A program made the position numbers and the translations under genes. Of a stretch of DNA of 64,000 nucleotides, positions 42,411 through 51,103 are shown one piece after another. The notes under the pieces are model-generated. The model was given only the letters and a program-made list of their open reading frames with translations, was not told the DNA's origin and searched no databases. The number at the start of each line of letters is the position of its first letter. Position 1 is the first letter of the stretch. This DNA is from Streptomyces sp. D2-8 (GTDB lineage: Bacteria > Actinomycetota > Actinomycetes > Streptomycetales > Streptomycetaceae), in NCBI RefSeq assembly GCF_023184515.1, contig NZ_JAAHBP010000009.1:1-64000 (forward strand), read 5' to 3'.

Positions 42411-42920
42411 TCAGTCCTCTTCGACGAGTCGGGCCAGACGGATGCGGTTGATCTTCCCCAGTTCGGTGCGGACGATCTCCCGCTCCCGCTCCGGTGTGTT
42501 GCCGATCCGTTCCCTGACCGCGTCGCGCATCTGCTCGCCGGTCCGGCCGGTGGCGCAGATCAGGAAGACATGACCGAACCTCTCCTGGTAGGCGAGGTTC
42601 AGCTCCAGCATCTCCGCCTTGAGCGCGTCGGAGGCGCCGGCCATGCCGCGCTGCTCCCGGGCCGAGGTGGGGTCACCGGGCTCGGGGCGGCCGATGGGCG
42701 GGTGGCCGGCCATCGCCTCGTCGAGGTCGGCGGCCGTCAGCTCCGCCATGGCGGCGTCGCTCGCGGCGTACAGGTCCTCGCGGGTGGCGTAGGGGCGGGC
42801 GGCCAGCAGGCGCTTCGCCCACGCCGTGGAGGCGCACGCCTCGTGGAGTGCGGTGAAGGCCGCGCGCTCCTCGAGGGTGTTGAACCGGGCCAGACCCGGC
42901 GGCGTGGAAGTGGACGTCAC
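42411..42920 (-). CDS. uraD: OHCU decarboxylase
   Basis: 169 residues. It decarboxylates OHCU to (S)-allantoin, the substrate of allantoinase. The catalytic His73 is in AGHPPIGRP and the C-terminal HVFLICATGRTGEQMRDAVRERIGN is family typical. GTG start at 42920 with GGAGG. First gene of uraD-hiuH-uox. The promoter region carries a perfect TCAACA-N3-TGTTGA element, 77 bases before the start. Confidence 0.95.
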   Translation of the reverse strand: MTSTSTPPGLARFNTLEERAAFTALHEACASTAWAKRLLAARPYATREDLYAASDAAMAELTAADLDEAMAGHPPIGRPEPGDPTSAREQRGMAGASDALKAEMLELNLAYQERFGHVFLICATGRTGEQMRDAVRERIGNTPEREREIVRTELGKINRIRLARLVEED

Positions 42921-42996
42921 GGGAGCCTCCGTGGCCGGATTCGGCCTTCGTGCTGAACGGGCGTGCCGATAGCTAACGCCCTCCCGCGACAACACG

Positions 42997-43011
42997 TCAA
43001 CACTTTGTTGA
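42997..43011. promoter_or_regulatory. Second-type palindrome at the uraD-hiuH-uox promoter
   Basis: TCAACACTTTGTTGA: perfect 6-bp arms TCAACA/TGTTGA with a 3-base centre. It sits between the HTH gene stop (43055) and uraD start (42920). Matching elements occur at allB (16706) and catalase (59324). Confidence 0.75.
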
Positions 43012-43054
43012 AAATTCGGTGGCACGAAACCGGACCGATGCGGCGCCGGTCCGG

Positions 43055-43423
43055 TCAGGTCCCCTTCTCGCGGTTGAGGTAGTTGTAGACGGTGAAGCGG
43101 CTGACGCCGAGGGCGCTCGCCACGGTCTCCACCCCGTGCCGTACGGAGAAGGCGCCGCGCGCCTCGAGTATCCGGACGACCTCCTGCTTGGCCCTGCGGT
43201 CCAGATCGGCCAGCGGCATGCCCTTGCGGCGTTCCATGGCGGCCAGGATGTGATCGAGGGAGTCGGCGAGCTGCGGCAGCCGTACGGCGACGGCGTCGCG
43301 GCCCTCCCAGGCCAGGACGACGTCGTCGGGGCCGGCCTCGTCGGGCGGGATCAGCTCGCCGCCCATGGCGTCGACCAGGGGTTTCACGGCCGCGATGAAC
43401 GGCTCGTCCCCCGCGCCGCTCAC
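43055..43423 (-). CDS. Small HTH regulator of the urate operon (candidate)
   Basis: 122 residues. The C-terminal quarter is a helix-turn-helix (HGVETVASALGVSRFTVYNYLNREKG) of the YheO/DauR type, with a conserved helical segment before it (RRKGMPLADLDRRAKQEVVRIL). The N-terminal 60 residues have no recognised sensor domain. GTG start overlaps the previous stop (GTGA). It lies directly upstream of the uraD promoter palindrome and is a candidate to bind the TCAACA element; an IclR protein is the competitor. No direct evidence. Confidence 0.75.
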   Translation of the reverse strand: MSGAGDEPFIAAVKPLVDAMGGELIPPDEAGPDDVVLAWEGRDAVAVRLPQLADSLDHILAAMERRKGMPLADLDRRAKQEVVRILEARGAFSVRHGVETVASALGVSRFTVYNYLNREKGT

Positions 43424-43671
43424 GCCTCGCCCTCCTCGACCACGTTGACCTGGAGCGAGACCCGGGTGGCCCCGGCCTCCAGGGCCTTGCGGAGCAGGGC
43501 GTCCACGGCGGGGAGCACCACGTCGGCACCACCCTCCGCGGTGTTGCCGAACGGGCCCACGTCCACGGCGTCCAGTTCGGCGGCCTCGATGACCTCCCGG
43601 GCCACCAGCGCGTGCGCGGGCGCCTCGTCGAGGTCGAAGGGCTCGGTCGTGAACTCCACTTTCAGTCGCAC
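43420..43671 (-). CDS. Thiamine-binding-like / MTH1187-family small protein
   Basis: 83 residues starting VRLKVEFTTEPFDLDEAPAHAL and ending KALEAGATRVSLQVNVVEEGEA. The AGA.RV.L.V end and GPFGNTAEGGADVV centre resemble the MTH1187/YqgV family (thiamine-binding-like fold), which may bind small ligands. The GTG at 43671 has GGGGG upstream; ATG 43686 is alternative. It overlaps the HTH gene, so the pair could be a ligand sensor plus DNA-binding unit. Family call moderate. Confidence 0.6.
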   Translation of the reverse strand: MRLKVEFTTEPFDLDEAPAHALVAREVIEAAELDAVDVGPFGNTAEGGADVVLPAVDALLRKALEAGATRVSLQVNVVEEGEA

Positions 43672-43869
43672 TGTGCCCCCATGCATCTGCTCCGACCCGC
43701 GCGTGCCGCCAGGTCCGCGATCGGGACCGGAACGCCCCGGCCGCTTGGGGAGACCTTAACGGACACGGTTGCGGACCTCGCCTGCTCAGCGGGCCCCGTT
43801 CCGTGCGACGGACGTGCCGCCCCGCCGCGTAGAGCAGAGGACGAATCCACACAGGGAGGGGAACGCGAG

Positions 43870-44946
43870 GTGCGCACATTCAGGAGAGCTGTTCTCAGGG
43901 GTGCCGGAGGTACGGCGATCGCGGCGGCGGCCATGGCCGCGCTGACCGCGTCCCAGGCGCCGGGGGCGCTCCTGGCCCGGGCGGCGGAGCCCGCGCGTCA
44001 GGCGACTCCCGCCGAGCGCGGGCCGAGCGTGTCCGGCGACACCCCCTACCGGACCGAGCTGCCGCCGCTGCGGGCGGGGAAGCGGAAGGGCACCGGGCCG
44101 GTGACGGGCGGTGGTGCGCTGCCGGCGAGCGTGTTCGCCGCGTACCGGCACGCCGAGCGGGAGCTGGCCCGCACCACGCCCGGCTGCGGACTGCGGTGGC
44201 AGCTGCCGGCCGCGATCGGGCAGGTGGAGTCCGGGCAGGCGCGCGGCGGCCGGGTGACCGCGGACGGCACGACCGTCACGCCGATCCTCGGCCCCCGGCT
44301 GAACGGCGGCCCCTTCGCCGTCATCCGCGACACCGACCACGGGGCGTACGACGGGGACACGGCCTACGACCGCGCGGTGGGCCCGATGCAGTTCATCCCG
44401 TCCACCTGGGCCCGCTGGGGCGCCGACGGCAACGGCGACGGCCGGGCCGACCCGAACAACGTCTTCGACGCCGCGCTCGCCGCCGGCCGCTATCTGTGTG
44501 CGGGCGGCCGGAACCTGTCCGACCCGGCCGACCTGGACCGGGCGATCCTCGGCTACAACCACTCGCGGGCGTATCTGCGCACGGTCAGGGCTTGGTACGC
44601 GCACTTCCTGGAAGGGCACCGGGTGGTGCCGGACAGCCGCGCCGAAGCCCCGGGCCGACCGGAGCCGCCGCGCCCGGGCACGCCGAAGCCCGCCGCGCCG
44701 GAACCCTCCGGCCGCCCGAGTGCGCCCCCCTCCCGTACGCCCGCCTCGCGGCCCGGCTCGCCCTCCCCCGCGCCGTCCCGTCCGGCAGGCGGAGCCGGGG
44801 AGTTGGACGAGCCGCTGCTCCCCGTGCCCGACCCGGAGGTGCGGCTGCCCGAGGACGGGGTGCTGCCCGGCGACGGTCCGCTGACCAGCAACGGTGAGGA
44901 CACAATGGGAACCGACCCCTCCACAACCACGGCTACCGGGGGGTAA
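43870..44946 (+). CDS. Exported lytic transglycosylase-like protein
   Basis: 358 residues. Signal peptide with twin arginines (FRRAVLRGAGG then a hydrophobic stretch to about residue 40). The catalytic region LPAAIGQVESGQARGG has the E of the SLT/transglycosylase fold, then AVGPMQFIPSTWARWGADGNGDGRADPNNVFDAALA and NHSRAYLRTVRAWYAHF, typical of the actinomycete SLT_2 family. The C-terminal 110 residues are Pro-rich (wall-spanning). It should cut peptidoglycan. GTG start at 43870. Followed after 55 bases by the sigma-like gene. Confidence 0.9.
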   Translation: MRTFRRAVLRGAGGTAIAAAAMAALTASQAPGALLARAAEPARQATPAERGPSVSGDTPYRTELPPLRAGKRKGTGPVTGGGALPASVFAAYRHAERELARTTPGCGLRWQLPAAIGQVESGQARGGRVTADGTTVTPILGPRLNGGPFAVIRDTDHGAYDGDTAYDRAVGPMQFIPSTWARWGADGNGDGRADPNNVFDAALAAGRYLCAGGRNLSDPADLDRAILGYNHSRAYLRTVRAWYAHFLEGHRVVPDSRAEAPGRPEPPRPGTPKPAAPEPSGRPSAPPSRTPASRPGSPSPAPSRPAGGAGELDEPLLPVPDPEVRLPEDGVLPGDGPLTSNGEDTMGTDPSTTTATGG

Positions 44947-45001
44947 TGTCGCGAGCCGCCGGACGGCACAGGAACCGGCGGGTGAGCGCGAAGGGGTCCT
45001 C

Positions 45002-46123
45002 ATGGCGACGGACATGCCTGCTGAGACAGAGGCGGCCATGGCACCTCGGGCACAGGAGGCCCACGACCGTTGGCAGCGCATGTGGAGCCACCGCGAGCAG
45101 TTGCTCAAGGTGGCCCGGCGGCGGTCGATGAGCCTGGAGGACGCCGAGGACGCCGTGCACGAGGCGATGCTGCGCGCCGCGGAGCGCCCGGACCTCGACG
45201 ACGAGCGCCTCGGCGCCTGGCTGACCACCGTGACCATGCGGCTGTGCGTGGACCGGTACCGCCAGGTCCACCGTGAGGCCGAGGTCCGCATCAGCCCCAC
45301 GCTCGTCGCGCCGGGTCCCGTGCCCGTCGAGGAGGTCGTCTGCGACCGGGCCGAGGCCAGGTGGCTGGCGGTGCGCAGCGGGGACCTGCCCGCCCGCCAG
45401 GCGGAGGCGCTCCGGCTGAAGTCCGAGGACCTGGACGTCGGCCAGGTCGCCGTGCGGATGGGGCTGAGCTACCGGACCGTCGAGTCGCTGCTGGCCCGCG
45501 CCCGGCGCACGCTGCGCGCCTCGCTCGCCGGGACGCTGGGGGTCGTGCTGTTCCTGATCGGGCGGGGGCGGCCGCGCGGGGGCGGCAAGGCGCACGCGGT
45601 GGCCGTCGCCTCCACGGCCGCGACCCTGGCGGTGGCGGGGTTCGTCCTGCCGCACGCGCTCGACGGGGGCGGGGAAGGGGGCGGCCCCGCGTCCAAGCCC
45701 TCCGTGTCGGGGCCCCCGGAGGCGCTCCGGCCCGACGGTGAGGGCCGGGTGGGCACTCCCGGATCGCCCGGGGCGTCGTCCGCGCCGGCGGTGCCCGGTG
45801 GGCGGGCGGCGGAGTCTCCCGCCGACGGTCCGCTGCTGCCGCTGTCCGTGCCGTCCCTGCCAGCAGCGCCGATGCCCACGCTTCCGGCGCTGTCGGCCCC
45901 CGAGGTCCCGCGGGTCCCGGACGTGCCGAAGGTGCCGGAGCTGCCCGAGCTCTCCGGCGTGACCGAAACGCCGGGCCTCCCGGATGCGCCCGATGTTCCG
46001 GACGCGCCGGACGTTCCGGTCGAGTCCGCCGCCCCGTCGGTCGGGTCGACTCCGGAGACACCCTCGGTCTTGGACACGTCCGCCGTACCGGACGCCGTCC
46101 CCATGACGCCCTCGCTCCCGTAG
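45002..46123 (+). CDS. ECF-type sigma factor-like protein with membrane anchor and Pro-rich tail
   Basis: 373 residues. Sigma region 2 at about 30-105 (LSLEDAEDAVHEAMLRAAERPDL, LTTVTMRLCVDRYRQ) and region 4 at about 125-185 (LPARQAEALRLKSEDLDVGQVAVRMGLSYRTVESLLARARRTLR). A hydrophobic helix (about 200-222) follows, then 150 residues of Pro/Val/Asp-rich repeats (PDVPDAPDVP and similar) likely outside the membrane. So the sigma part is tethered, unusual for a sigma factor. ATG 45002 with AAGGGG upstream. It precedes the mce operon and its tail resembles that of the operon lipoprotein. Confidence 0.85.
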   Translation: MATDMPAETEAAMAPRAQEAHDRWQRMWSHREQLLKVARRRSMSLEDAEDAVHEAMLRAAERPDLDDERLGAWLTTVTMRLCVDRYRQVHREAEVRISPTLVAPGPVPVEEVVCDRAEARWLAVRSGDLPARQAEALRLKSEDLDVGQVAVRMGLSYRTVESLLARARRTLRASLAGTLGVVLFLIGRGRPRGGGKAHAVAVASTAATLAVAGFVLPHALDGGGEGGGPASKPSVSGPPEALRPDGEGRVGTPGSPGASSAPAVPGGRAAESPADGPLLPLSVPSLPAAPMPTLPALSAPEVPRVPDVPKVPELPELSGVTETPGLPDAPDVPDAPDVPVESAAPSVGSTPETPSVLDTSAVPDAVPMTPSLP

Positions 46124-46270
46124 AACCGCACGTCGGGCCGCTCGTGAAGCGGCTCGCCACCCGGCCCGCGAAACCCCCTCGAAAAAAAATCCGCCCCGGT
46201 CGCGACGGACGCCCCGCCCCTCCCCGTAGAGCAGGTGTCGGAGCTGCTCCACGGCTGAAGGGTGAACCGG
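46124..46270. promoter_or_regulatory. Intergenic region before the mce operon
   Basis: 147 bases between the sigma-like gene and the ATPase gene. It contains a run of eight A (about 46182-46190), rare in this G+C-rich context, and an AAGGG ribosome-binding site before 46271. Probable promoter; no operator recognised. Confidence 0.4.
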
Positions 46271-47218
46271 ATGGGTGTCGAGATCTGCGTGGAAGGGCTG
46301 ACCAAGTCCTTCGGCCACCAGGTCATCTGGCAGGACGTCTCGCTGACGCTGCCCGCCGGGGAGGTCTCGGTCATGCTCGGCCCCTCGGGCACGGGCAAGT
46401 CGGTGTTCCTCAAGACGCTCGTCGGCCTGCTGAAGCCGGAGCGCGGCTCGATCACGATCCAGGGCCGGGACGTCACCAAGCTCCGCGAGCACGAGCTGTA
46501 CGAGGTGCGGAAGCTGTTCGGGGTGCTGTTCCAGGACGGCGCGCTGTTCGGCTCGATGAACCTCTACGACAACATCGCCTTCCCACTGCGCGAGCACACC
46601 CGCAAGTCCGAGAGCGAGATCCGGCGGATCGTCCTCGAGAAGATGGACATGGTCGGTCTGATCGGCGCCGAGGAGAAGCTGCCCGGCGAGATCTCCGGCG
46701 GCATGCGCAAGCGGGCCGGTCTGGCCCGCGCCCTGGTGCTCGACCCGGAGGTCATCCTCTTCGACGAGCCGGACTCGGGGCTCGACCCGGTGCGCGTGGC
46801 CTATCTCAACCAGCTCATCGTCGACCTCAACGCGCAGATCGACGCGACCTTCCTGATCGTCACGCACGACATCGCCTCGGCCCGCCAGGTGCCCGACAAC
46901 ATCGGGCTGCTGTTCCGGCGCGAGCTGGTCATGTTCGGCCCCCGGGAGAAGCTGCTGACCAGCGACGAGCCGGTCGTACGGCAGTTCCTGAACGGCCGGA
47001 TGCAGGGGCCGATCGGCATGGCCGAGGAGAAGGACGCCGCCCAGGTCGAGCAGGAGCTCGCACAGCTCGGCGCCGGCCCGCGCACGGAGACTCCCGGCGG
47101 GCTGGAACTGACTCCCCGCCTGCTGCCGGGGCCGGGCATCACCCGCCCGCCCCGCTGGGAGGCGATCGCCGGACGCGAGGCCGGCCCGCACCGCCGCAAG
47201 GAGGTGGCGGACGCATGA
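46271..47218 (+). CDS. Mce transporter ATPase (Mkl/MlaF type)
   Basis: 315 residues. ABC ATPase: Walker A GPSGTGKS, Q-loop FQDGALFGSMN, signature ISGGMRKRAGLARAL (the GGM.KR variant seen in MlaF/Mkl), Walker B ILFDEPDSGLDP and switch His in IVTHDIASA. It energises the Mce system together with the two YrbE permeases that follow. The last 80 residues are a poorly conserved extension. ATG 46271 with AAGGG; stop overlaps the first yrbE gene (ATGA). Confidence 0.95.
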   Translation: MGVEICVEGLTKSFGHQVIWQDVSLTLPAGEVSVMLGPSGTGKSVFLKTLVGLLKPERGSITIQGRDVTKLREHELYEVRKLFGVLFQDGALFGSMNLYDNIAFPLREHTRKSESEIRRIVLEKMDMVGLIGAEEKLPGEISGGMRKRAGLARALVLDPEVILFDEPDSGLDPVRVAYLNQLIVDLNAQIDATFLIVTHDIASARQVPDNIGLLFRRELVMFGPREKLLTSDEPVVRQFLNGRMQGPIGMAEEKDAAQVEQELAQLGAGPRTETPGGLELTPRLLPGPGITRPPRWEAIAGREAGPHRRKEVADA

Positions 47219-47985
47219 GCCTGTCGCCCACCGGGGCCCTGCGGCACTCGGGCAGCCTGTTCGCGATGGCGCTGGACGTCCTGCGCACGATGCCCCGTCG
47301 CCCTTTTCAGGTGCGGGAGTTCATCCAGCAGGCGTGGTTCATCGCGAGCGTCACGATCCTTCCCACCGCGCTCGTGTCGATCCCCTTCGGCGCGGTCATC
47401 GCGCTGCAGATCGGCAGCCTGACCCGGCAGCTCGGCGCCCAGTCCTTCGCCGGTGCCGCGTCGGTGCTCGCGGTCCTGCGGGAGGCCTCCCCGATCGTCA
47501 CCGCGCTGCTGATCGCGGGCGCCGGCGGCACCGCCATCTGCGCGGACCTGGGGGCACGCAAGATCCGCGAGGAGATCGACGCGATGCAGGTGCTGGGCAT
47601 CGACCCGATCCACCGCCTCGTCGTCCCTCGGGTGCTGGCGTCGATGGTGGTCGCCCTGCTGCTCAACGGCCTGGTGTCGGTGGTCGGTGTCGCGGGCGGC
47701 TACTTCTTCAACGTGGTCCTCCAGAACGGCACGCCCGGCGCGTACCTGGCGTCCTTCACCACCCTCGCGCAGCTCTCCGACCTGTGGGCGGCCGAGCTGA
47801 AGGCGCTGGTGTTCGGGGCGATCGCCGCGATCGTCGCCTCGTACAAGGGACTGACCGCCAAGGGCGGGCCGAAGGGCGTGGGAGACGCGGTGAACCAGTC
47901 GGTGGTGATCACCTTCATGTTGCTGTTCGTGACGAACTTCGTGATGACCGCGGTGTACTTCCAGGTCGTCCCGCAGAGGGGTTAG
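47215..47985 (+). CDS. yrbEA: Mce permease YrbE-A (MlaE family)
   Basis: 256 residues, MlaE-type permease with about five hydrophobic helices. The segment LREASPIVTALLIAGAGGTAICADLGARKIREEIDAM is the conserved EExDA motif region of YrbE proteins. It forms the membrane channel with YrbE-B. Start ATG 47215 overlaps the ATPase stop; the next gene starts 3 bases after its stop. Confidence 0.95.
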   Translation: MSLSPTGALRHSGSLFAMALDVLRTMPRRPFQVREFIQQAWFIASVTILPTALVSIPFGAVIALQIGSLTRQLGAQSFAGAASVLAVLREASPIVTALLIAGAGGTAICADLGARKIREEIDAMQVLGIDPIHRLVVPRVLASMVVALLLNGLVSVVGVAGGYFFNVVLQNGTPGAYLASFTTLAQLSDLWAAELKALVFGAIAAIVASYKGLTAKGGPKGVGDAVNQSVVITFMLLFVTNFVMTAVYFQVVPQRG

Positions 47986-47988
47986 CCG

Positions 47989-48804
47989 ATGAGACTCCTC
48001 GACCGCCCCCTGCGCTCCCTCGAAGAGCTGGGCACCCAACTCTCCTTCTACGGCCGCTCCCTGGCCTGGACCGGCCGTACCCTGCGCCGCTACAAGAAGG
48101 AGGTCCTGCGCCTGCTCGCCGAGGTGACCTTCGGCCGTGGCGCACTGGCCGTCGTCGGCGGCACGGTCGGCGTGATCGCCTTCCTGTCGTTCTTCACCGG
48201 CACCGAGGTCGGCCTCCAGGGCTACGCGGCCCTCAACCAGCTCGGCACCTCCAACTTCGTGGCGTTCCTGTCGGCGTACTTCAACACCCGGGAGATCGCC
48301 CCGCTGGTGGCCGGGCTCGCCCTGTCCGCCACGGTGGGCGCCGGCTTCACCGCGCAGCTCGGCGCGATGCGGATCAGCGAGGAGACCGACGCCCTGGAGG
48401 TCATGGGCGTCCCCTCGCTGCCGTTCCTCGTGACCACGCGGATGATCGCCGGGTTCGTCGCGGTGATCCCGCTGTACGTGGTCGGGCTGCTGTCCTCGTA
48501 CCTGGCCGCCCGCACCATCACCACCGGCTACTACGGGCAGTCGGCCGGCACCTACGACCACTACTTCCAGCAGTACCTGCCGCCGGTCGACGTGCTCTGG
48601 TCCTTCGGGAAGGTGATCGTCTTCGCCGTCCTGATCATCCTGGTGCACTGCTACTACGGCTACTACGCGAGCGGCGGACCGGCGGGCGTCGGCGTCGCGG
48701 TGGGCCGCGCGGTGCGCACCTCGATCGTCGCCATCAACGTCCTGGACTTCTTCCTGAGCCTCGCCATCTGGGGCGCCAGCACGACCGTACGGATCGCGGG
48801 GTGA
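47989..48804 (+). CDS. yrbEB: Mce permease YrbE-B (MlaE family)
   Basis: 271 residues, second MlaE permease. The conserved motif appears as TVGAGFTAQLGAMRISEETDALEVMGV. Helices at about 50-70, 150-180 and the C-terminus. The stop overlaps or abuts the first mce gene (GTGA/ATG at 48801-48810), indicating coupled translation. Confidence 0.95.
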   Translation: MRLLDRPLRSLEELGTQLSFYGRSLAWTGRTLRRYKKEVLRLLAEVTFGRGALAVVGGTVGVIAFLSFFTGTEVGLQGYAALNQLGTSNFVAFLSAYFNTREIAPLVAGLALSATVGAGFTAQLGAMRISEETDALEVMGVPSLPFLVTTRMIAGFVAVIPLYVVGLLSSYLAARTITTGYYGQSAGTYDHYFQQYLPPVDVLWSFGKVIVFAVLIILVHCYYGYYASGGPAGVGVAVGRAVRTSIVAINVLDFFLSLAIWGASTTVRIAG

Positions 48805-48809
48805 GCCAC

Positions 48810-50069
48810 ATGAACCGGATGAGAGTGATCGGACTGCGGTTGTACGGCATCGCCTTCCTCACCGTGCTCGCCCTGCTGCTGTCCCTCGCCGTGGCCGTCT
48901 ACCAGCAGGCGTTCACCCCCGTCGTGCGCGTCACGCTGGAGGCCTCCAGCCTGGGCAACCAGCTCGATCCGCGGGCCGACGTCAAGTTGCGCGGGCTGCT
49001 GGTCGGCGAGGTGCGCTCGGTACGGGCGGACGGCGAGAAGGCCACGCTCGACCTCGCGCTCAAGCCGGAGCACGTCGCGTCCATCCCGTCGGACGTGCAC
49101 GCGCGGCTGCTGCCCAAGACGTTGTTCGGCGAGAAATACGTCGACCTCGTGGCACCGCGCGGCTCCTCGGCCGCCCGGCCGATCCGCGCCGGGGACGTCA
49201 TCACCCAGGACCGCACCAGGGTGGGCATGGAGGTGCAACAGCTGATGAACGACCTGCTGCCCCTGCTGCGAACCGTCGAGCCGGGTGAACTCAACGCGAC
49301 GCTCTCGGCGTTCGCCACCGCGCTGGAGGGCCGCGGCGACCGGATCGGCGACAACCTGACCCGCGTCGAGGACTATCTGCGTCGCCTCAACCCGCATCTG
49401 CCAGCCCTGAAGGAGGACATCACGCGCTTCGCCGACGTCGCCGAGGTGTACGGAGATGCCGCGCCCGACCTGATGAGGATCCTGCGCAACACGGTCACCA
49501 CCAGCCGCACCCTCGTCGAGAAGGAGGACCGGCTGGCCGCCGCCCTGCGCACGACCGCGTCCGTTGCGGGCACGACGGAGGACTTCCTGGACGAGAACGG
49601 CGACCGGCTGATCACGCTGGGCCGGGTCTCCCGCCCCACGCTGGCGCTCTTCGCCCGCTACTCGCCCGAGTACCCGTGCCTGCTGGACGGCCTGGTGCGG
49701 CAGGAGGAGGCCTCCGAGGAGGCGTTCCGGGGCGGCAGGATGCGGATCACCCTCGAGGTGGTGCGGGCCCAGCGCGCGTACGAGCCCGGCGAGGAGCCGC
49801 GCTACGGCGAGCGGTCGGGACCCAACTGCCGGGGGCTGCCCGGTCCGCCGGTGCCCGGCCCGAAACCCAAGCTCAACGACGGTACGTCGTCCGGCGGTTC
49901 GGACGGCGCCCTGCCCGGAGGTACGCACGTGTCCGCCACCGAGGCCGAGCAGCGGGCCGTCGGCTCGCTCGTGGCCCCCGTCCTGGGTGTGCCCGCCGAC
50001 GAGGTGCCGCCCGTCACGACCCTGCTGTTCGGACCGCTGGCCCGCGGATCGGCGGTGAGCGTCGCATGA
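48810..50069 (+). CDS. mceA: Mce family protein A (MceA)
   Basis: 419 residues. One N-terminal helix (IGLRLYGIAFLTVLALLLSLAVAVY) anchors an MCE (MlaD-like) domain at about 40-125 (VRVTLEASSLGNQLDPRADVKLRGLLVGEVRSV, PKTLFGEKYVDLV), followed by a long helical region. The six MCE proteins A to F should assemble into a periplasmic-side tube carrying lipids between membrane layers. ATG 48810 is used; GTG 48801 overlaps the permease stop. Stop overlaps mceB (ATGA). Confidence 0.93.
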   Translation: MNRMRVIGLRLYGIAFLTVLALLLSLAVAVYQQAFTPVVRVTLEASSLGNQLDPRADVKLRGLLVGEVRSVRADGEKATLDLALKPEHVASIPSDVHARLLPKTLFGEKYVDLVAPRGSSAARPIRAGDVITQDRTRVGMEVQQLMNDLLPLLRTVEPGELNATLSAFATALEGRGDRIGDNLTRVEDYLRRLNPHLPALKEDITRFADVAEVYGDAAPDLMRILRNTVTTSRTLVEKEDRLAAALRTTASVAGTTEDFLDENGDRLITLGRVSRPTLALFARYSPEYPCLLDGLVRQEEASEEAFRGGRMRITLEVVRAQRAYEPGEEPRYGERSGPNCRGLPGPPVPGPKPKLNDGTSSGGSDGALPGGTHVSATEAEQRAVGSLVAPVLGVPADEVPPVTTLLFGPLARGSAVSVA

Positions 50070-51103
50070 GGGCGACCGGAGCACGCGGCACCGCCGCGCC
50101 GCTGATCAAGTTCAGCCTGTTCGCGCTGGTCACGATCACGGCGACGGCCCTGCTCGCCGCGACCATCGTCAATGTCTCCCTCGCCGAGAAGCACACCTAC
50201 CGCGCGGTGTTCAGCGATGTGACGGGCCTGGAGGAGGGAGACGACATCCGGGTGGCCGGGGTGCGGGTCGGTGAGGTCGAGGGCATCCGGATCAAGGACC
50301 GGACGCTGGCGGAGGTCAGCTTCACGGTGGCGGCGGAGCGCCCGCTGCTCATCAGCACGCAGGCGGTGGTCCGCTACCGGAACCTGGTCGGGCAGCGGTA
50401 CATCGCGCTGACCGAGGGCGTCGGCACCGACACCCGGCTGCGGCCGGGCGGCACGATCCCGCTGTCGCGGACGCAGCCGGCGCTGGACCTGAACGCGCTG
50501 CTGAACGGCTTCAAGCCGCTGTTCGCCGCGCTCAGCCCGCAGGACGTCAACCAGCTCGCCACCGAGATCATCAAGACCCTCCAGGGCGAGGGCGGCACCG
50601 TCAACAGCCTGCTCGCGCACACCGCGTCGCTCACCACGACGCTCGCGGACCGCGACAAGCTGATCGGCTCCGTGATCGACAACCTCAACACCGTGCTGGC
50701 CACGCTCGACAAGCGCGGTGCCCGCTTCTCCGGGCTGCTGAAGCAGCTGCGGCGGGTGATCTCCGGGCTGTCCGCCGACCGCAAGCCCATCGGGACGTCG
50801 CTGGTGAGCATCGGCAACCTCACCGCGGCCACCTCGGGGCTGCTGGAGGACGCCCGCCCGGCCCTGAAGGACGACATCGCCGGGCTGACCGATCTCACCG
50901 GAACGCTGAACAGGAACGAGAAGACCGTGGAGGGCGTGCTGAAGCGGCTGCCGAACAAGCTGAACGAGCTGACGGGGACGGCGTCCTACGGCTCGTGGTT
51001 CAACTTCTACCTCTGCGACTTCGACGGCCGGATCGTGCTGCCGAGGACGAAGCAGGTGCTCACTCCCGAGATGCACGTGGCGCGGGCGAGGTGCGGCGGA
51101 TGA
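50066..51103 (+). CDS. mceB: Mce family protein B (MceB)
   Basis: 345 residues. N-terminal helix KFSLFALVTITATALLAATIVNV, MCE domain at about 45-130 (TYRAVFSDVTGLEEGDDIRVAGVRVGEVEGI, YRNLVGQRYIALTEG), then a helical barrel segment rich in Leu/Asp repeats (LLAHTASLTTTLADRDKLIGSVI). Ends in a Cys-containing motif (NFYLCDFDG, ARARCGG) typical of MceB. Overlaps mceC by 4 bases. Confidence 0.93.
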   Translation: MRATGARGTAAPLIKFSLFALVTITATALLAATIVNVSLAEKHTYRAVFSDVTGLEEGDDIRVAGVRVGEVEGIRIKDRTLAEVSFTVAAERPLLISTQAVVRYRNLVGQRYIALTEGVGTDTRLRPGGTIPLSRTQPALDLNALLNGFKPLFAALSPQDVNQLATEIIKTLQGEGGTVNSLLAHTASLTTTLADRDKLIGSVIDNLNTVLATLDKRGARFSGLLKQLRRVISGLSADRKPIGTSLVSIGNLTAATSGLLEDARPALKDDIAGLTDLTGTLNRNEKTVEGVLKRLPNKLNELTGTASYGSWFNFYLCDFDGRIVLPRTKQVLTPEMHVARARCGG

